NCBI GenBank assembly: GCA_051294375.1
Contig: CM119263.1
Location: forward strand, 11,182,703-11,246,702
DNA: 64,000 bases
DNA from: Paraspadella gotoi
Taxonomy: Eukaryota; Chaetognatha
Reading direction: 5' to 3'
Part shown: one piece after another, positions 23,946-38,800 of the stretch
Layout: the number at the start of each line of letters is the position of its first letter
How positions within the stretch are numbered: the first letter of the stretch is position 1
Program-made: the position numbers and the translations under genes
The notes under the pieces: generated by a model
What the model saw: only the letters and a program-made list of their open reading frames with translations
The model's database searches: none
Told to the model about the DNA's origin: nothing

Positions 23946-25993
23946 AGCACTGGGGAAAAACGGTAACGCGAATTGCATTGAATGTGACCAACAGAAAGAC
24001 TGGCCAAAAAAAAAAAAAAAAACAAGAAAAAAACACCCTTAACAATATTCATAGTCGCGTCTAGGAAAAGGAAGAGAGCCTTCCTATGTTCGAGATGCAA
24101 AGTATATCTGGACAAAAGGCTTTTCGGAAGGCGACGCGGTCTGATGGCGCAGGAAGAAAAGATTGCTGTGACGAGGGAAAACACGATTAAGAGGAAGAAG
24201 GGCGAACCAAGGAAAGGGAATCAAGGGGGTGGGGGCCCTGGGGGGTGAGAGGGGGGTCGAAAGGGCGGGAGGGAAGTTAAGTAGATGGATTTGCAAAGAA
24301 AAAAAAACCGTGACTGCTCCAATAGAGTACTGAGGTTTCAAAATAATTCTCTTTTTGAAGTTCTGACAATTCAGGTTCGTCAGCCTCCGCCGGCGCCACT
24401 CTTCCGCCAGCTCCATCTCTTGTCACGTCGACGACTTAATTTCCAGTTTTTCCCACGAGACAGCCGAGGCGAATCCGCACTAAACGAGGCTCATTCAGAT
24501 GCGCGTACTTGGTCGAGAAGATTCGGAAATAAGTTGCAGGCATTTACATGTGAAAGAACTCACTTTTGCTAAAAAAAAAGTCATCGGAAATAAAGAAAGA
24601 AAAAAAGACGGGAAGAGATGGAAGGCAAGGGAGAATGTGACAGACTGAGATTAAGGAATTTATTATTAAAACCCGAGAGAATCACAGGATTTTTCAAGAA
24701 AGTGCTGAAAATCAATCATGTGTCGTGTTTTTCCTCGCCGTTTCTTAACAAAATTTTGTAGTATTTTAGTAAAAATTGAGACAAAGCCAAAGGATGATGA
24801 CTTCCAGCGGACTTTCTTTTCCAACTACAATCCCCTTGGATGAAACGAACTAAGGAAAGACAGGCAGCGTGTCTTAGGCGTCTTCTCCAAAACTTTCAAC
24901 TTTCTGAAAGAAAAGGGAGCTTTTCCAATATAACGGGAGCGATCACAATAGCTTGAGCCGCCTTCTGTGGATGCAGGTGTTGCCTCTCTTAACTTCTTTT
25001 TCATCATTCTACCACTTTTAGGCCAATTAATTTTATGGTCAAATTTTCTCCCACCTCAATTTTGAGAGAGATTTTTCATTGTTTTTAGTTTCGCTTGAAA
25101 TATCATTACTACTGTTTCGCTCGGAAGAAACTCTGTATTTACGAGTTTCTGATGGAATATTTACTGTACAATAAAGTCTTTTATTCGCAACTTTTCTCTT
25201 GGAAACTCACGTTGATCACTACCGCGGGGGTGACGACACAATGATATCTTTAGAGCCTGTGAAAGGTCGTTGCTGCCAAGGGCAGAATATTGGAATAGAT
25301 TTGTGTAGTCCTAACAATCTTGACCATGCTTACAAATTTGTATTCAATTATTATTACATTTACCCATAAAAACGATTTTTTAAATTTAGTCCCAAAAGAG
25401 TTGGACATCCCTTTACTTAAATGGCTTTGTTTTGCTTAATATCATTGGGGAAATAAAATTTCAAACGTGTGAAACCGAAAAATGAATATTTGTTTCATAA
25501 TTTCGTCACGCTGCGGCGCGGTGTACCGCGGTGCGCTGCGCCACGTCGCGCTGCCTCGTTCCCATATCGTCCCGTCGTCGCAGCGGTGATTTTATTTATT
25601 TTCGTTCCTCCGACAAAAGGAAATGGTGCGCTTCGGTTCCGATATTAAAAAAAATCCAATGTGTTCCAATAAAACGGAAAGAGAAACATAGATAGAGTGG
25701 TCCGTCTGTCAGAGAGACGGGAAGACGTACCGACAAACCATTTTGCTATCTGAAACTCAAGGAAATAAAAACGATATCCGTTGGTAAGGTATATTCTTAA
25801 TTTAATAAATAAGTATGAGGCCAAATTAAAGCTTCAGCGTATTTTAGATATCTCTCATAAATAATTTCAGACAGAAAAAAACATTAATTTTTATATAATT
25901 ACTCTGATGCCTTTTTAGTATGCGACGGAAGCCTGGATGAAAAAAGGAGAAATCCCCGACTTCACAATGGCTATGATTCGAGGCCTTTGGGAG

Positions 25994-26074
<81 letters not shown>

Positions 26075-26795
26075 GAGAGAAATTGTTTTTTTTTCCTCCC
26101 GCAGACGAAAGAATAAGATGTGACCGGAATGAGAGGAATAAATGTGCGAAGGGACTAGGGGGGGGGGAGGGTGATAATCGCCACGGTTGAAGAGTCGTAA
26201 TAAGAAGATAGAAAGAAAGAATGAAATGAGATTTGGAGAATGGAAATTGGGGAAATCTAATGGAGAAATATGTGAATTGTGAAAGGGTGAGTTTTTCGAG
26301 ATTTTTATTTGTTCAATTGAGGATAATTATGGATTTCGGTATCAGTGGTCTTTGATAAGTCATTGACGGCGCAAGACGGACTGATAGCGCACGGTAGCCT
26401 GTCAACGCTAGGCAGTCCGCCGATTGGACGGCGCGAGAACAGGAACCAGATCGTATCAAAGGGTGAAAGACACTTTGTCGAGAGGATCAAAAGTTGACGG
26501 CTCGTCATGGTCAACGTGTGACGGGTTTGTGAGGGGGAGGGGATCAAGATATGACGACTCCCGAAGGGTGAAAGCTTTTGGCTATAGATAGTGAGATGAG
26601 GGAAATAAAAGGGGAGTTCGATGCCGGGAGAAGGGTGAAGGCCGAGAGAGTAGAAACATCGGAAAAAAGTTTTCGAGGTCATCGGTATAACTTCGTTAAT
26701 GTATTTTGAAAATCGAGGGGGAAGACGGAAGTCTGACTAGAAAGCAGCACACAATAAAGGTAGTCCTACCAAAAAGCCACAAGGGAAGGAGAGAA

Positions 26796-26845
<50 letters not shown>

Positions 26846-29800
26846 GATAAAGAAAGAGGCAATAAAGCCTCATGAGCGGATCGAGGGTCGAAAAGGCGGC
26901 AGAGGTGTCAAAGGAAGTGTCAAAGGACGTGAGGTCACGTCTTTGGAGCGGACGTGTAAAAGGTCGAGGGAAAAGAAGCGAAGATATCTCTACTCTTAGT
27001 AGGAGCCTTTCAAGTTAGAAAAAAAATTCTTTATCAAGTGAAAATGAAAATTGTAACAGAAAAGGCAAAAAGAGTCCTTTCCACTGAGAAGTAAGTTCCT
27101 CCGAAAAAGGCCAGAGATCACGGGAAAAGAGTTCACCAAGGTCATAAGAATCCACGAATGAATCGCACGTGAACGTCAGCGGAAAGAGATAGCGAGGGAA
27201 AGGTCGAATGTCACAGTTCAAAGGTCAACGTAGCGAAAAATTCGGACGGAAGAGAACGGGACGTTTGTGTTTGGTTCTGGCAAAGATAAGAGTAGAACCG
27301 GGGGTGAGGTGAAAGGGTGAGGGAGAACCGTGGAATAGGAATGAGTTTTTGGGTATTTTATCGTTCTGAACATATGAGCAACACAGTTAGTTTTTACCCA
27401 ACCTAATTTTCATTGACTACTTCGATTCAAAACAGTTTCGACTTTCCCCAGAGTCACGTTTCCCTCGGTCGGTCGCCATCGAAAAATCGATCCATCGCCG
27501 ACGCACCCCATTTCCGCGGAATAAATTCTCGTCACAAACGCTTCCAGTAACGAATCGAATCGCGATGGCCGTCAGCGCCCAAATGGTTCTCTTTGCGATT
27601 TTCCCTTAAGTTTGACGATCGATGTCCCGGATAAAAAATCACCCGCCCCCCTTTTTTTCACCCCCACCTCCCACAATCCCCCGAAGGCCCACGGAATCGT
27701 TCGATCTTTTCGGCCGCCGGCGTCGAATCGTTCGATCGTCGTTTCGCCAGCAAATCGTCACCCGCAGGGCGCAGGCGCCAAAATCGATCCAAGATTCTTT
27801 TCTCTTTCTTCGAGCCTCTTATGTAGCGACGGATCTCCTTCACGAGATTCCTTTTCGGGTCATTAGGCGAAAGGAAAAAGCCGAGGGGTAAAAAAAAAAA
27901 CGTTTGAAAAGCGATTTAAGTCCGGACTAATGGACCGCGGAGTCGTTGATGTGTCGAGATCTCGAAAGAAGCGTGGAAAAAAAAGGGGATGAAAGGAGAG
28001 AAAGGATGGTGGTGGGGGGGGGGGAAGAGAAGGAAGAGAATCGATTGGGCGGCAGGCGTTTGTTTACTATCGTCGGCTTGTTTGGGCGGGAGGACGAAAA
28101 ATGTTATCGAGCGAAGGATCGCGTGAACTCGGGGACGTTTCTCTGTCCGGAGGGGCACGTCGGCTGAAGTTCTTTGATCGTGATTTGAGGAAGGGTTTTA
28201 TATGGCGTTTTACGTGCGTGACAAAACGTATAGTCACGTATATAAAAACCGATTGATGACGACCGAATGATTGAATAAGGTGGAAAGAAAGAGATAATAG
28301 AAAAAGAAGTCGTTCGATGAAGAGAGGAAGACGGAAGGAATCGAGATAGCATAAAAAATGGAACGACTTATGTGTGATACACTGAAAATAATAAAAAAAA
28401 AAGAAACGAGTTATAATGCTTTGTTGGACGTACGTTAAAATGATTTAAGAAAATAAGAAGCGGTCCGTAATGGTATTAGTAGTTATATATTATCATAAGA
28501 TTTAAAAATAATAAAATATTCGAACGGTAGTGATAAAAAAAGGGGAAAAAAACGATAATACGTAGAGGGAATGCGGTTGGCGACGATAAAGAGTTAAAAA
28601 AAAGGAATAAATAATAGAATGAGATAAATAGAAAAAAATGGTCGAAGACGACGAGGAGAAGAAAAGAGAAGGTAAAAATATGAAAAGTGGTCGGTTGGTC
28701 GCTCTTAAATAAATCCTCATAACGAATAGACAGAGGACGGCGAAGATTACGACTTACGAGGACCACGAATGCGACGAATAGAATAGAATAGAATAGAATA
28801 GAATAGAATAGAATAGAATAGAATAGAATAGAATAGAATAGAATAGAATAGAATAGAATAGAATAGAAAACGATTAAAACGACAGTAAACGGACGTGATA
28901 TGTTATTAATCCTGATTTATAACCCTTACAGATTGAGAATTGGACGAGGTGGAAAAGGCAAATTCTAATTAATGGATTTTCTCTCGAGATAGAAACGGAA
29001 AACTGCTCATGTAAAATGAAAATAAATTATGACGCATTGTTAACTCAAATAACTCTAATAACTATAAAATTTTAAAATCCTCCTTCAAAATATCTCAAGG
29101 AGTCCTTCAAAAATTCCAATATCGTTCGAAAAAAAATAAATGAAGAAAAATCCTTATCGGATGCCGAATATTTGAGGGAAAGGGTTTGGGATTAGGAAAA
29201 AAAAAACATTCTAAAAGAAATTATTATAAACATAGTCAAGTATACGATAGACAGCCGGACAAAATGTGTCTTGCTGCATTCGCTATCCCTAAAAAGGGGG
29301 AGGGAGCGGAGGTGAATGTCCCGGCCTGAAACGCTAAGTGGAAAGCAAATTCAACACCCCGGGGTTGAAGCCTGATTCGCAAACGAAACATGAGCACACA
29401 AATCGGAGGGGAAAAAAATCTCCGAATGAATAAACAGCTTTTTTTCTTTGCGCGTGTCGCACGACCAGAGAGACTCGTTCAATGCGCTTTTTTTCCCAAA
29501 ACGAGTAAATGTGGAAATTTTTAAAGAAATGAAGCTTCGACATGACGAAAAAAAGAATATTTCATTGTTTGTACGACGACGATGGGGATGATGGCACGAG
29601 TGTCTTAAGGTGCTAGGTAACATCCCAGATGGAATCACAATGGAATCGGATCCGCGACAAGGATGAAATCCGACGAGAGCTCTCTGATTGGACGAATCGC
29701 CGACGGAACCAACCAATGAAGAGAATGGTAAAATGGTAAAATGGTAAAATGAAAGGTCAACGCTGAGAGAAAATTACAAAAATTCGGTTGAGAATGAGCG

Positions 29801-32800
29801 GCTAGAGCTACAGAGGCATTTTGTTGTGTAGGCGTATGTGAGGGAAAATTTGGAGAGAAAACGGAAGAAATTTAATAGTCTCCTAAGTAGATAGAAGAAA
29901 CAGAATATAAAAATCAAAATTTAATGAAAATTAATTATTAATCTAGATTTAGATTCATGAGACTTTATAATCTGAGCCCGTCACTTGCCAAGAGGTCGGA
30001 GAAGAGACCGAAACGGCGGCGAAGGCAGAAGATATAGACGGGAAGTAAGGCCAAATTATGAGCGGGAAAGCGGGACTCTATGTGCGACCAAACAGAAATG
30101 AAAAGGGGAGTCCGGGAGAGAAACCGGATGTGAGTCGAGGAGGCGTGACGCGTCGAGGGAATGAAGATGGATCCCAGAAAATCTTTCACACGGAGGCCTT
30201 CATAGTTCATACAATATTTTTTTTCATCCAAACTTTTTTTTCCCTCTCCTTTTCTTTTTTCCCCCCCTTCCTCGATTTTATTTTTTTCATTCTATTATTC
30301 CATATTTTTTTCTCATTCACTTTTACTCCTATCAACGTTCCCTGTTCTTCCTGGGTTCCTTGATCTTTGCTTTTGCAAAACCCCATGGAATCTCGATAGG
30401 AGGAAGCCGAGGGGAAAATTGATGTCTTTGATGAAAATGGAAGCGAAGGAAAATTGAGTTTTATCACGTGATCGTAATTTATATTCGCGGGGAAAATCCG
30501 GGAAACTTGAGAATAATTCAATGAAAGTAAAAAAACAAAAATTCTTGGACAACTCTTTTTTCATCAGTAGTAAATTTTCAAAAAGGAAGTAATTGAAAAA
30601 ACATGTTCCAGAAATCAAAATCAGAGTGATAACATAATCATATCGAACCTATAGATTTCCATAGTTGTCATTCTGATTTACTGAGTGTCGTTTTTTTGGT
30701 CTTGACTTGCCAGCTAATAATTCTATTTCATAAAAAGAACTAAAAAATTCGAAATATATAGCGCTGATTTAACAAAATAAATTGATAAACGCTTATTATT
30801 TTTTTTTTCAGAGGCCACAATCCAGATGCTTCTTTCTCAAACCCTTCCATTCGTTCGCAGCTGCGACCACAATCGCTCTGCAGACCTGCAGCAGGAAACA
30901 ATCGTCTTTCTCTCTGTTTCTCGCTTTTCTCCCTTCTCTGTCTCAACTTAATTTCCTTTCGCGTTCCGGGAGTAAGGGCATTTCAAGCCCACCTCGTGTA
31001 CTTTTGCCGTTTGGCCGTCTCTTTCCTTAACTGGAGAGGAGNNNNNNNNNNNNNNNNNNNNNNNNNNNNNNNNNNNNNNNNNNNNNNNNNNNNNNNNNNN
31101 NNNNNNNNNNNNNNNNNNNNNNNNNNNNNNNNNNNNNNNNNNNNNNNNNNNNNNNNNNNNNNNNNNNNNNNNNNNNNNNNNNNNNNNNNNNNNNNNNNNN
31201 NNNNNNNNNNNNNNNNNNNNNNNNNNNNNNNNNNNNNNNNNNNNNNNNNNNNNNNNNNNNNNNNNNNNNNNNNNNNNNNNNNNNNNNNNNNNNNNNNNNN
31301 NNNNNNNNNNNNNNNNNNNNNNNNNNNNNNNNNNNNNNNNNNNNNNNNNNNNNNNNNNNNNNNNNNNNNNNNNNNNNNNNNNNNNNNNNNNNNNNNNNNN
31401 NNNNNNNNNNNNNNNNNNNNNNNNNNNNNNNNNNNNNNNNNNNNNNNNNNNNNNNNNNNNNNNNNNNNNNNNNNNNNNNNNNNNNNNNNNNNNNNNNNNN
31501 NNNNNNNNNNNNNNNAACGAACAATGAACCCGTAAACAACATTGAATAAAAAAAATAAAAAAAACAATCTTACATCTAACACGCGTAAAGAGAAAACAAC
31601 AAAAAAACCCAAAAAAGTTGGAAGCATTTTGTTTTCGCGTCAGATGTTAAGTTGAATTTGAAAGGAGACACCGTTNNNNNNNNNNNNNNNNNNNNNNNNN
31701 NNNNNNNNNNNNNNNNNNNNNNNNNNNNNNNNNNNNNNNNNNNNNNNNNNNNNNNNNNNNNNNNNNNNNNNNNNNNNNNNNNNNNNNNNNNNNNNNNNNN
31801 NNNNNNNNNNNNNNNNNNNNNNNNNNNNNNNNNNNNNNNNNNNNNNNNNNNNNNNNNNNNNNNNNNNNNNNNNNNNNNNNNNNNNNNNNNNNNNNNNNNN
31901 NNNNNNNNNNNNNNNNNNNNNNNNNNNNNNNNNNNNNNNNNNNNNNNNNNNNNNNNNNNNNNNNNNNNNNNNNNNNNNNNNNNNNNNNNNNNNNNNNNNN
32001 NNNNNNNNNNNNNNNNNNNNNAAAAAAAGGGGGAATTTATTGGCTTGCCTCATAACTCTTTTTAAAAAATCCGTAATTTGACTTTTATTGTTTTTAACAA
32101 GTAACAATCCAATCGAATTCTGAATTCGGATTCATCATAGTTGTTAAATATATAGTATATTGAATATATATTATATACGTTAAGCTATGTGTTTAGGTTG
32201 ACACTCTCGAGCTGCTTTTAATTTAAAAACAAAAAAGAGCGTGCATTTTTTTTTTCTGTAAGATTTTCAAAAGTCTTCCGGGTGACATGAATAAATTTTG
32301 GGACGTTTCATCCTTGGGAACAATGACAACCATCGATGTGACAGTTATATCTCCTGCGAGGTCGTTGTATTGGTTGTCATCCATATTGCTGTTGTCACCA
32401 GGTCAAAAATTATGGAGTCATCGTCGACAGAGACGGTGAGAGTCGAGTTGATGGAAATTCCCTCGAGACACAATTACCATTCAATTGAGAGGGAATGGTA
32501 GAAAGGAGGAAAGAGATTTATGGTCAGCGTTGGTCCGACGCCATTATTTCCCCTAGTCCTGAGAACAGAATGACCATTAACGGATAAGTGCACTCTATAT
32601 ATGAGTGGAACTAGAAAGAGGAAAAGAGAGAGAGAGAGAGAGAGAGNNNNNNNNNNNNNNNNNNNNNNNNNNNNNNNNNNNNNNNNNNNNNNNNNNNNNN
32701 NNNNNNNNNNNNNNNNNNNNNNNNNNNNNNNNNNNNNNNNNNNNNNNNNNNNNNNNNNNNNNNNNNNNNNNNNNGTAAAAAAACAGAAGGGATCAGGGAT

Positions 32801-35800
32801 GAAAAAAGAACAGAAAAATGGCGGCGCTCTATCAGTGTGTATGCAACTATCCAACTATGCAACTATGTATGCGAACTAGTAAATTTCCTAGAACTCTATT
32901 ATAACACTTACTTGAAGATGGCATTATAATGAGAACGTCAGTCGAGGTTAAGCGATCAACGAAAAGGTCATTGGCTATAATATAACTAATAACTTTCTCA
33001 AGATATTAGATTTAACCTTAACTCAAGTGCCACGATTCGCTCCTCGTCTCTTCCGCGTCGTCCAAGTGTTTCCAGAGATGGAATAAGAAAGAAGACTCAT
33101 ACATCTATTATTCAGTTGGTATTTAAAGCCGGAAAAAGAGGCAAAGCAGACGTCGCGACACGGAACAATAAAAAAACCCAGAAGTTTCCGCCCGATGCAT
33201 ACAACTTCTTTTTATACGGTCGAGACGAGAGAGACCAACCGGAGACTTGAAATTGGGGCGCGGTATATCGAAGAATTTCTATTTGGTAATTTTCGGAATT
33301 CTTGTTTTCAATAAGAAATTTCGAAAATGAAGTAAAAAAAACAAACAAACAAAAAAAACAACAAAAAACTGGTGGCATACAATGCAGTTATAACTTTAAA
33401 CTTTCAATGAAACGTACCAGAAACTGACAAACTGACGAAATGATTTAAAATGGTTACTAAATATCGCGTAACATTGTCCCATCAAATGTGAAGAAGCGAA
33501 GCCATTTTGCAAACGGAAGCTCTGCACTGGACCAAAGATTTTCTGTTTTGCGGTAGCAATGAAACTGTAAAATATTCAAGGCGATGCGAGCAACTTGGGG
33601 AAAGAAAACTGGGGTCTTTGTTATGATTTATGATCTTTTATTTACGAAATTTGACGTCTCGAATTCAAAGGACATTCACCCGGAAATCTGTTATGGCTCA
33701 AAATATATTTTTAATATTTTTTTTTTACTTTCATACGTTTCATAAACAATTTTATTGACAGAAAAATTGTCCAGCTTAATTTTTAAAAGCAGATTTGTTC
33801 GNNNNNNNNNNNNNNNNNNNNNNNNNNNNNNNNNNNNNNNNNNNNNNNNNNNNNNNNNNNNNNNNNNNNNNNNNNNNNNNNNNNNNNNNNNNNNNNNNNN
33901 NNNNNNNNNNNNNNNNNNNNNNNNNNNNNNNNNNNNNNNNNNNNNNNNNNNNNNNNNNNNNNNNNNNNNNNNNNNNNNNNNNNNNNNNNNNNNNNNNNNN
34001 NNNNNNNNNNNNNNNNNNNNNNNNNNNNNNNNNNNNNNNNNNNNNNNNNNNTTTAAAGCGGAAGAGAAATGGTCAAAAAAGGTCAGACTGGGTCAAAAAA
34101 GGTCGGACGAGAGGAGGAACAGAAAAGAAAATGTCGGACGGGAAAGGGAACGGGAAAAGGGAACGGGGAAAGGAAACAGAGAGCAATGATCAAGAGCAAT
34201 GATGGGATTTTGAAGCGAGAAAAAGATGAGGATTGGAAGAAGATGAATGAGGAAGAAGGAAAAAAGTAGAGGAAAGGAAAACAAAAGAAATGAGAGAAGG
34301 AAAGAAAGGGAATGAGGAACTGAAAGGATTCAGTGCTATAACATAAATCCTTGCCAACTGTCAAAAAAATTCAAAAAAACATAAATATCATTTTTTTTTA
34401 TTAAATTAACTGTGTCATGACAAAGTTGACTATTAGAAATTTTTCCCTAACGTGACTTCAATACTATACTTTGTTTCAATCCGACCTCATAAACGCTGTC
34501 TGCATCATCTGAACCATCATCATGCATCTCGTCAACGCCTTGAACGGCTCGATCCTTTCTTACTTCGCCTCCGCTCCTCTTCTCTTCTTCCTACAACTCG
34601 GCTTCGTCTCAAATCTCTTTTAAGTCTCAAACGGCTTTCCTCACAAAAATCCATTCCCCGCGTTGTTCCCCATTTAGCCCTTTCGTTTTGGCTCTCCTCT
34701 CCTCTCTTCTCCTCTCTATTCTTTTTTCGGCCTTTTTTTGAACTTATTTGTTTTTCCTTTTTTTTAAATTTCTTCTTTTAAATNNNNNNNNNNNNNNNNN
34801 NNNNNNNNCTTTAATTTTCCAATACTCGATCAATTCCAGTTTTAACTGAATCTCATTAGGCCGCCTAGTCTTTAACGTACTCGAGAATATCCGCTTAATA
34901 ATCTTCACTCGCGCACGTGCGTGTACATCCCTCGTTCTCAAAGACCAGTTTAATCTACCTTTTTCTCCAGATTTAAGTTTTTTTCTCAACTTTTTCCTTC
35001 TTTTTTTTTTCAAAACTCGGACGTTTGAGCTTCCTTCACTTCGTTTCACAACGTTTGTGACCGAACATGATCGTGTCATTTGTCTATGACGCCTTAATTT
35101 TTATGTTTTCAGTTAAGAAGTTCTTTTTCGAGGGATATAAAATTTCAAATGTGAAGGCGAGTGTTAGTTTAGAAGAGTTGCATTTATGAAATTAGCATCC
35201 AAAAATGTATGATATTATATAGCATTCATTTATATAATATAAGTTATACCTTGGCTCCTGACTTATAACATCTGTTGGTGCGACAAATCTAGGTTGAATA
35301 AAAGAATCCAGTGTAAATGCGTTTTCCCCCTCTGCGAGAAAGAAGTCAATTATTGTGTTTATCTTTTTTTCAGTCAAAAACATTTCTAGCCTTGTTTAGA
35401 TCCGTTTAGTCATTTGCGTTCGCTTCACGTTCAATTCCTCTTTTATAGTAGCCTCTTTTTGGTCTTCAAGAGAAACAGAGGGAAAGCGAAACAATTCTCA
35501 CGTGAGCACGGAACAAATGATAAGTAAAGCAAAACCAGCCTGAGGGGAAGAGAACAATGATGTGAACATTCGCGACCCATGTAAAATGAGTGCGAGTCCG
35601 AGAAAATTCAATTTACACTAGTCTTGGGTTCGACATCAGCGAGTGAAAATCTTTATAATAAAAATGCCCTTTTTTTTTTCCATTGATCTCAATTATTTTT
35701 ACAAATCCCACAGTTGTAACGTACGTCTCAACCTGCTATACTTAATTAAATATCCATGCTGCTTATGTTTGCTTTGGAACTATGAGGGAAAGAAAATAAT

Positions 35801-38800
35801 GAGCCAAAACAATAACTTGAAACAACCGAAATCTGAATTGAAATTTAACAAAGCCTAAAAAGGCCTTCACTGAAAAAGCCACGTTCAAACTTTTTCGAGT
35901 TTTGGCACGCATTTGTTTTTGAATTTTTTACAAGAATCAGACGCCACCTTTGGCCGGTGGGACTAAAACTAAACAAAACAAAAGACACAACGCAATTAAA
36001 GATAAAACTGCGACAAACTTAGCAGACAGAAGATTTTTCACTGCAGTCGACTTCTTTAGGATTATTTAATTTCTATGCCTGTTTACTACTACTACGTTAC
36101 TACTACTAGAATAATCATAACTCTCTCTCTCTCCTTCTCTACTCTCTCTCTCTCTCTCTCTCATCAGCGTCTCGCGCTCTCTATTCCGCAACTCGAGGTT
36201 GAGCATCTCTGTTGTATTGATTTCTCTCCGACGGTTTGAGTTTTAATTGAGCCCTCTCCGGCTCAAACCGGACCAACTTTCCTCCGCGCGCCTCTCGAGC
36301 GACGGTGAAGGACAAACAACGACGACGAACGGACGACCTGGAAGGAGAAAAACCGCTAGGGCAATAAATCGCAACACCGTGGGTAAACGGGGGCGCTGGC
36401 GATGTCGAGCGTAACCGCGACAACAACAACGACCGAACAAGCAGGGAAGAGGTTATTCCCGATGCTGAGACGGGAAACTATTTGAGGAAGAAGCGAGGTT
36501 CGGCGTCGCCACCGAAATGATATATGACGAGTCTTTTGTAGCAACCCGTATGTCTCCCTGTTCGATCCGATCGTTCACGTCCCCGGTTTCCCCGTCTCGT
36601 CGTCCGTACGTCCTCCTCGACGTCGTCGTCGTCGTTTTCGACGACTTCTTTCCTTGTTATCTCAACATTTTTCCCGCGATTTTGTTGTTAATTAAACACT
36701 GGCTGAAAAAAAGTCATTAATATTAAAAGTAGGATTCGAGTTAACAAGGGCGATTTAAAAATTGGTATATTAAAAATATGATTGAAATTATTATTGATTA
36801 TGAATGTAATTAGAAGGTACGATAAGGAAGGAGGTGGGATTTTTATCGATCGATTGATGTTGGTTAATTTTGTTTATATATTTTACAATTTGGTTAATCC
36901 ATCAATTCATCATGAAGTAATCTGATTGAACTTCTATTTCGATTATTCCCGATCGTGACAGCATTCACCTTTAAATGTTAGTAGTAGTAAGTAAAGAAAT
37001 TCCTTTCCTGCTATTTTTCCGCTTTTTAAAACTGAAAAAAGTGTCGAGATTAGATATAAAAAGATGAGGAAGATGAAAGTAAACAAAGATTAAATAAAGT
37101 CGCGCTCGCGTGAGAAAAATCTGGATCAAAAGAGAAGAGAAACAGAAAATGAAGGCATTTTAGATGGAATTTTATGAGATTATGGAATAAATCGTTCTTA
37201 TCTCAAATAGTACAAAGAGAATGGTGATGGAATCTGGAAAGATTGAATAGAGACAAACCGCATCGATAACATCATTCTGCCGCGTGGTCTCTCTCTCTCT
37301 CTCCTTCAACCTTAATATACTTCAACATCTCAATCTGTGAGCCATCTTCTTACTACAGTCCTTCGTTATCTCTTCTACTCTTCTCTCTCTGGCCATCTCT
37401 TCGCCTTCCATTTTCCCACTCTACTCATCTTCTGCTGTTCTCCCTCAGCTGTTCTCTTGCTCTTTTTTATTAAGGATCTTCTCCTCTCTACTGGTATCTC
37501 TTGACCTTTCGTCCGACTCGTCACCTTCATTTCTCCATTACCGTTACCGGCTTCTCGAGCCAATTAAAAGGTTCTCTTCTGACACTACAGTTAATAAACA
37601 ACAATACTTACCCTCCTTTCTACCCCTACGGCACCTTCCCTAATCCACCTTACTTTCCTCCCGTCTAGTCCACCTCTTCCCCCCGCTTTCCTTCCTCGAT
37701 AATACAGGTCCTCTCAATGAACGCGAACAAACATCCTATATCTCAACCATCTTTTTTTTCTTTCTTTCTTTACGTGTTTTATCATTCTTTCTCTTTTATC
37801 TTCGTCATTTGAAACTTCGTGAAGTCAGAGTTCATGGAAAAGGCTTACATAATTTTCAACGTGATTTAAAAAATAATTAATAAGCTTGGAAGAGGATCTG
37901 ATGGTGCGTGGTTTGAGTAGAGTAGAGAAGATATGATCAATCAATATTTCGTTTTAAGAGAAACGAAGAAATAAAATAGAAAAAAAACTTTATGACTTTT
38001 AAGGCTGCAATAATTATTTTGCGGATGGCTTATCGAATTAGATTTTAAGTCATTGTTTATAACATATTGTGTATAATTTTTTAAAATTTTTTTCAACCTT
38101 ACTACAATGGACGCGAAGAATGATTTAAAAAATTATTCAATTCTTTTGCATTAACTTTTGACCGCATCGAGAGAATTCATATCTGCCATCAAAATTATTG
38201 TGTATAATTACAGGATTTCTTAAGCGAGATAGTTACTGCTTGTGTACATAAGGTCTACGCCGGGGATCCCGTTAACTGTGCAAAAATTCAAAAAAAAACA
38301 TTAAATTATGCTATTTTTTTTGTATTAACATTAACTGGTGTCATAACAAAGTTGACTATTAGATTTTTCCTACGTGACTTTTCAACTCTATACTTTCGTT
38401 TCAATCCGACCTCAGTTAACGCAGTGTTGCCATCATCTGAACCATCATCATGCATTTCTCCGTCAACGCCTTGAACGGCTCGATCCTTTCTTACCTCACC
38501 TCCGCTCCTCTTCCTCTTCTTCCTACGAACTCGGCTTCGATCTCAATCTCTTTTAAGTCTCAACGGCCTTCCTCACAAAAATCCATTCCCCGCGCGTTGT
38601 ATCCCGCATAGCCCTTCGCTTTTGGCTCCCTCTCCTCTTTCCCTCTCTATCTCTTTTTTCGGCCTTTTTATTGACTTATTGTTGTCTTTTTTTACTTTCT
38701 TCTTTTATTCCCGTTTTTTTTTCTTTATTTCTGGTTGTCCCCATCGTTCGACTCTCCTCTTGTTTTTTTTCTTTTATTTTTTTTATCCCCGAGCCTTCGA

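Noticed and set aside
22078-24184. Arg-Glu and Leu-Ser repeat open frames over GA/CT tracts (also at 25987, 40181, 43550, 44206, 48161)
   Set aside because: Translations of dinucleotide microsatellites; no flanking coding signal.
30983-32107. Open frames spanning N runs
   Set aside because: They are open only because the bases are unknown.
36181-36429. Minus-strand frame in the 36-kb CpG islet as a KChIP alternative first exon
   Set aside because: I could not find a donor giving phase 1 to join the exon at 13845; kept only as an islet.
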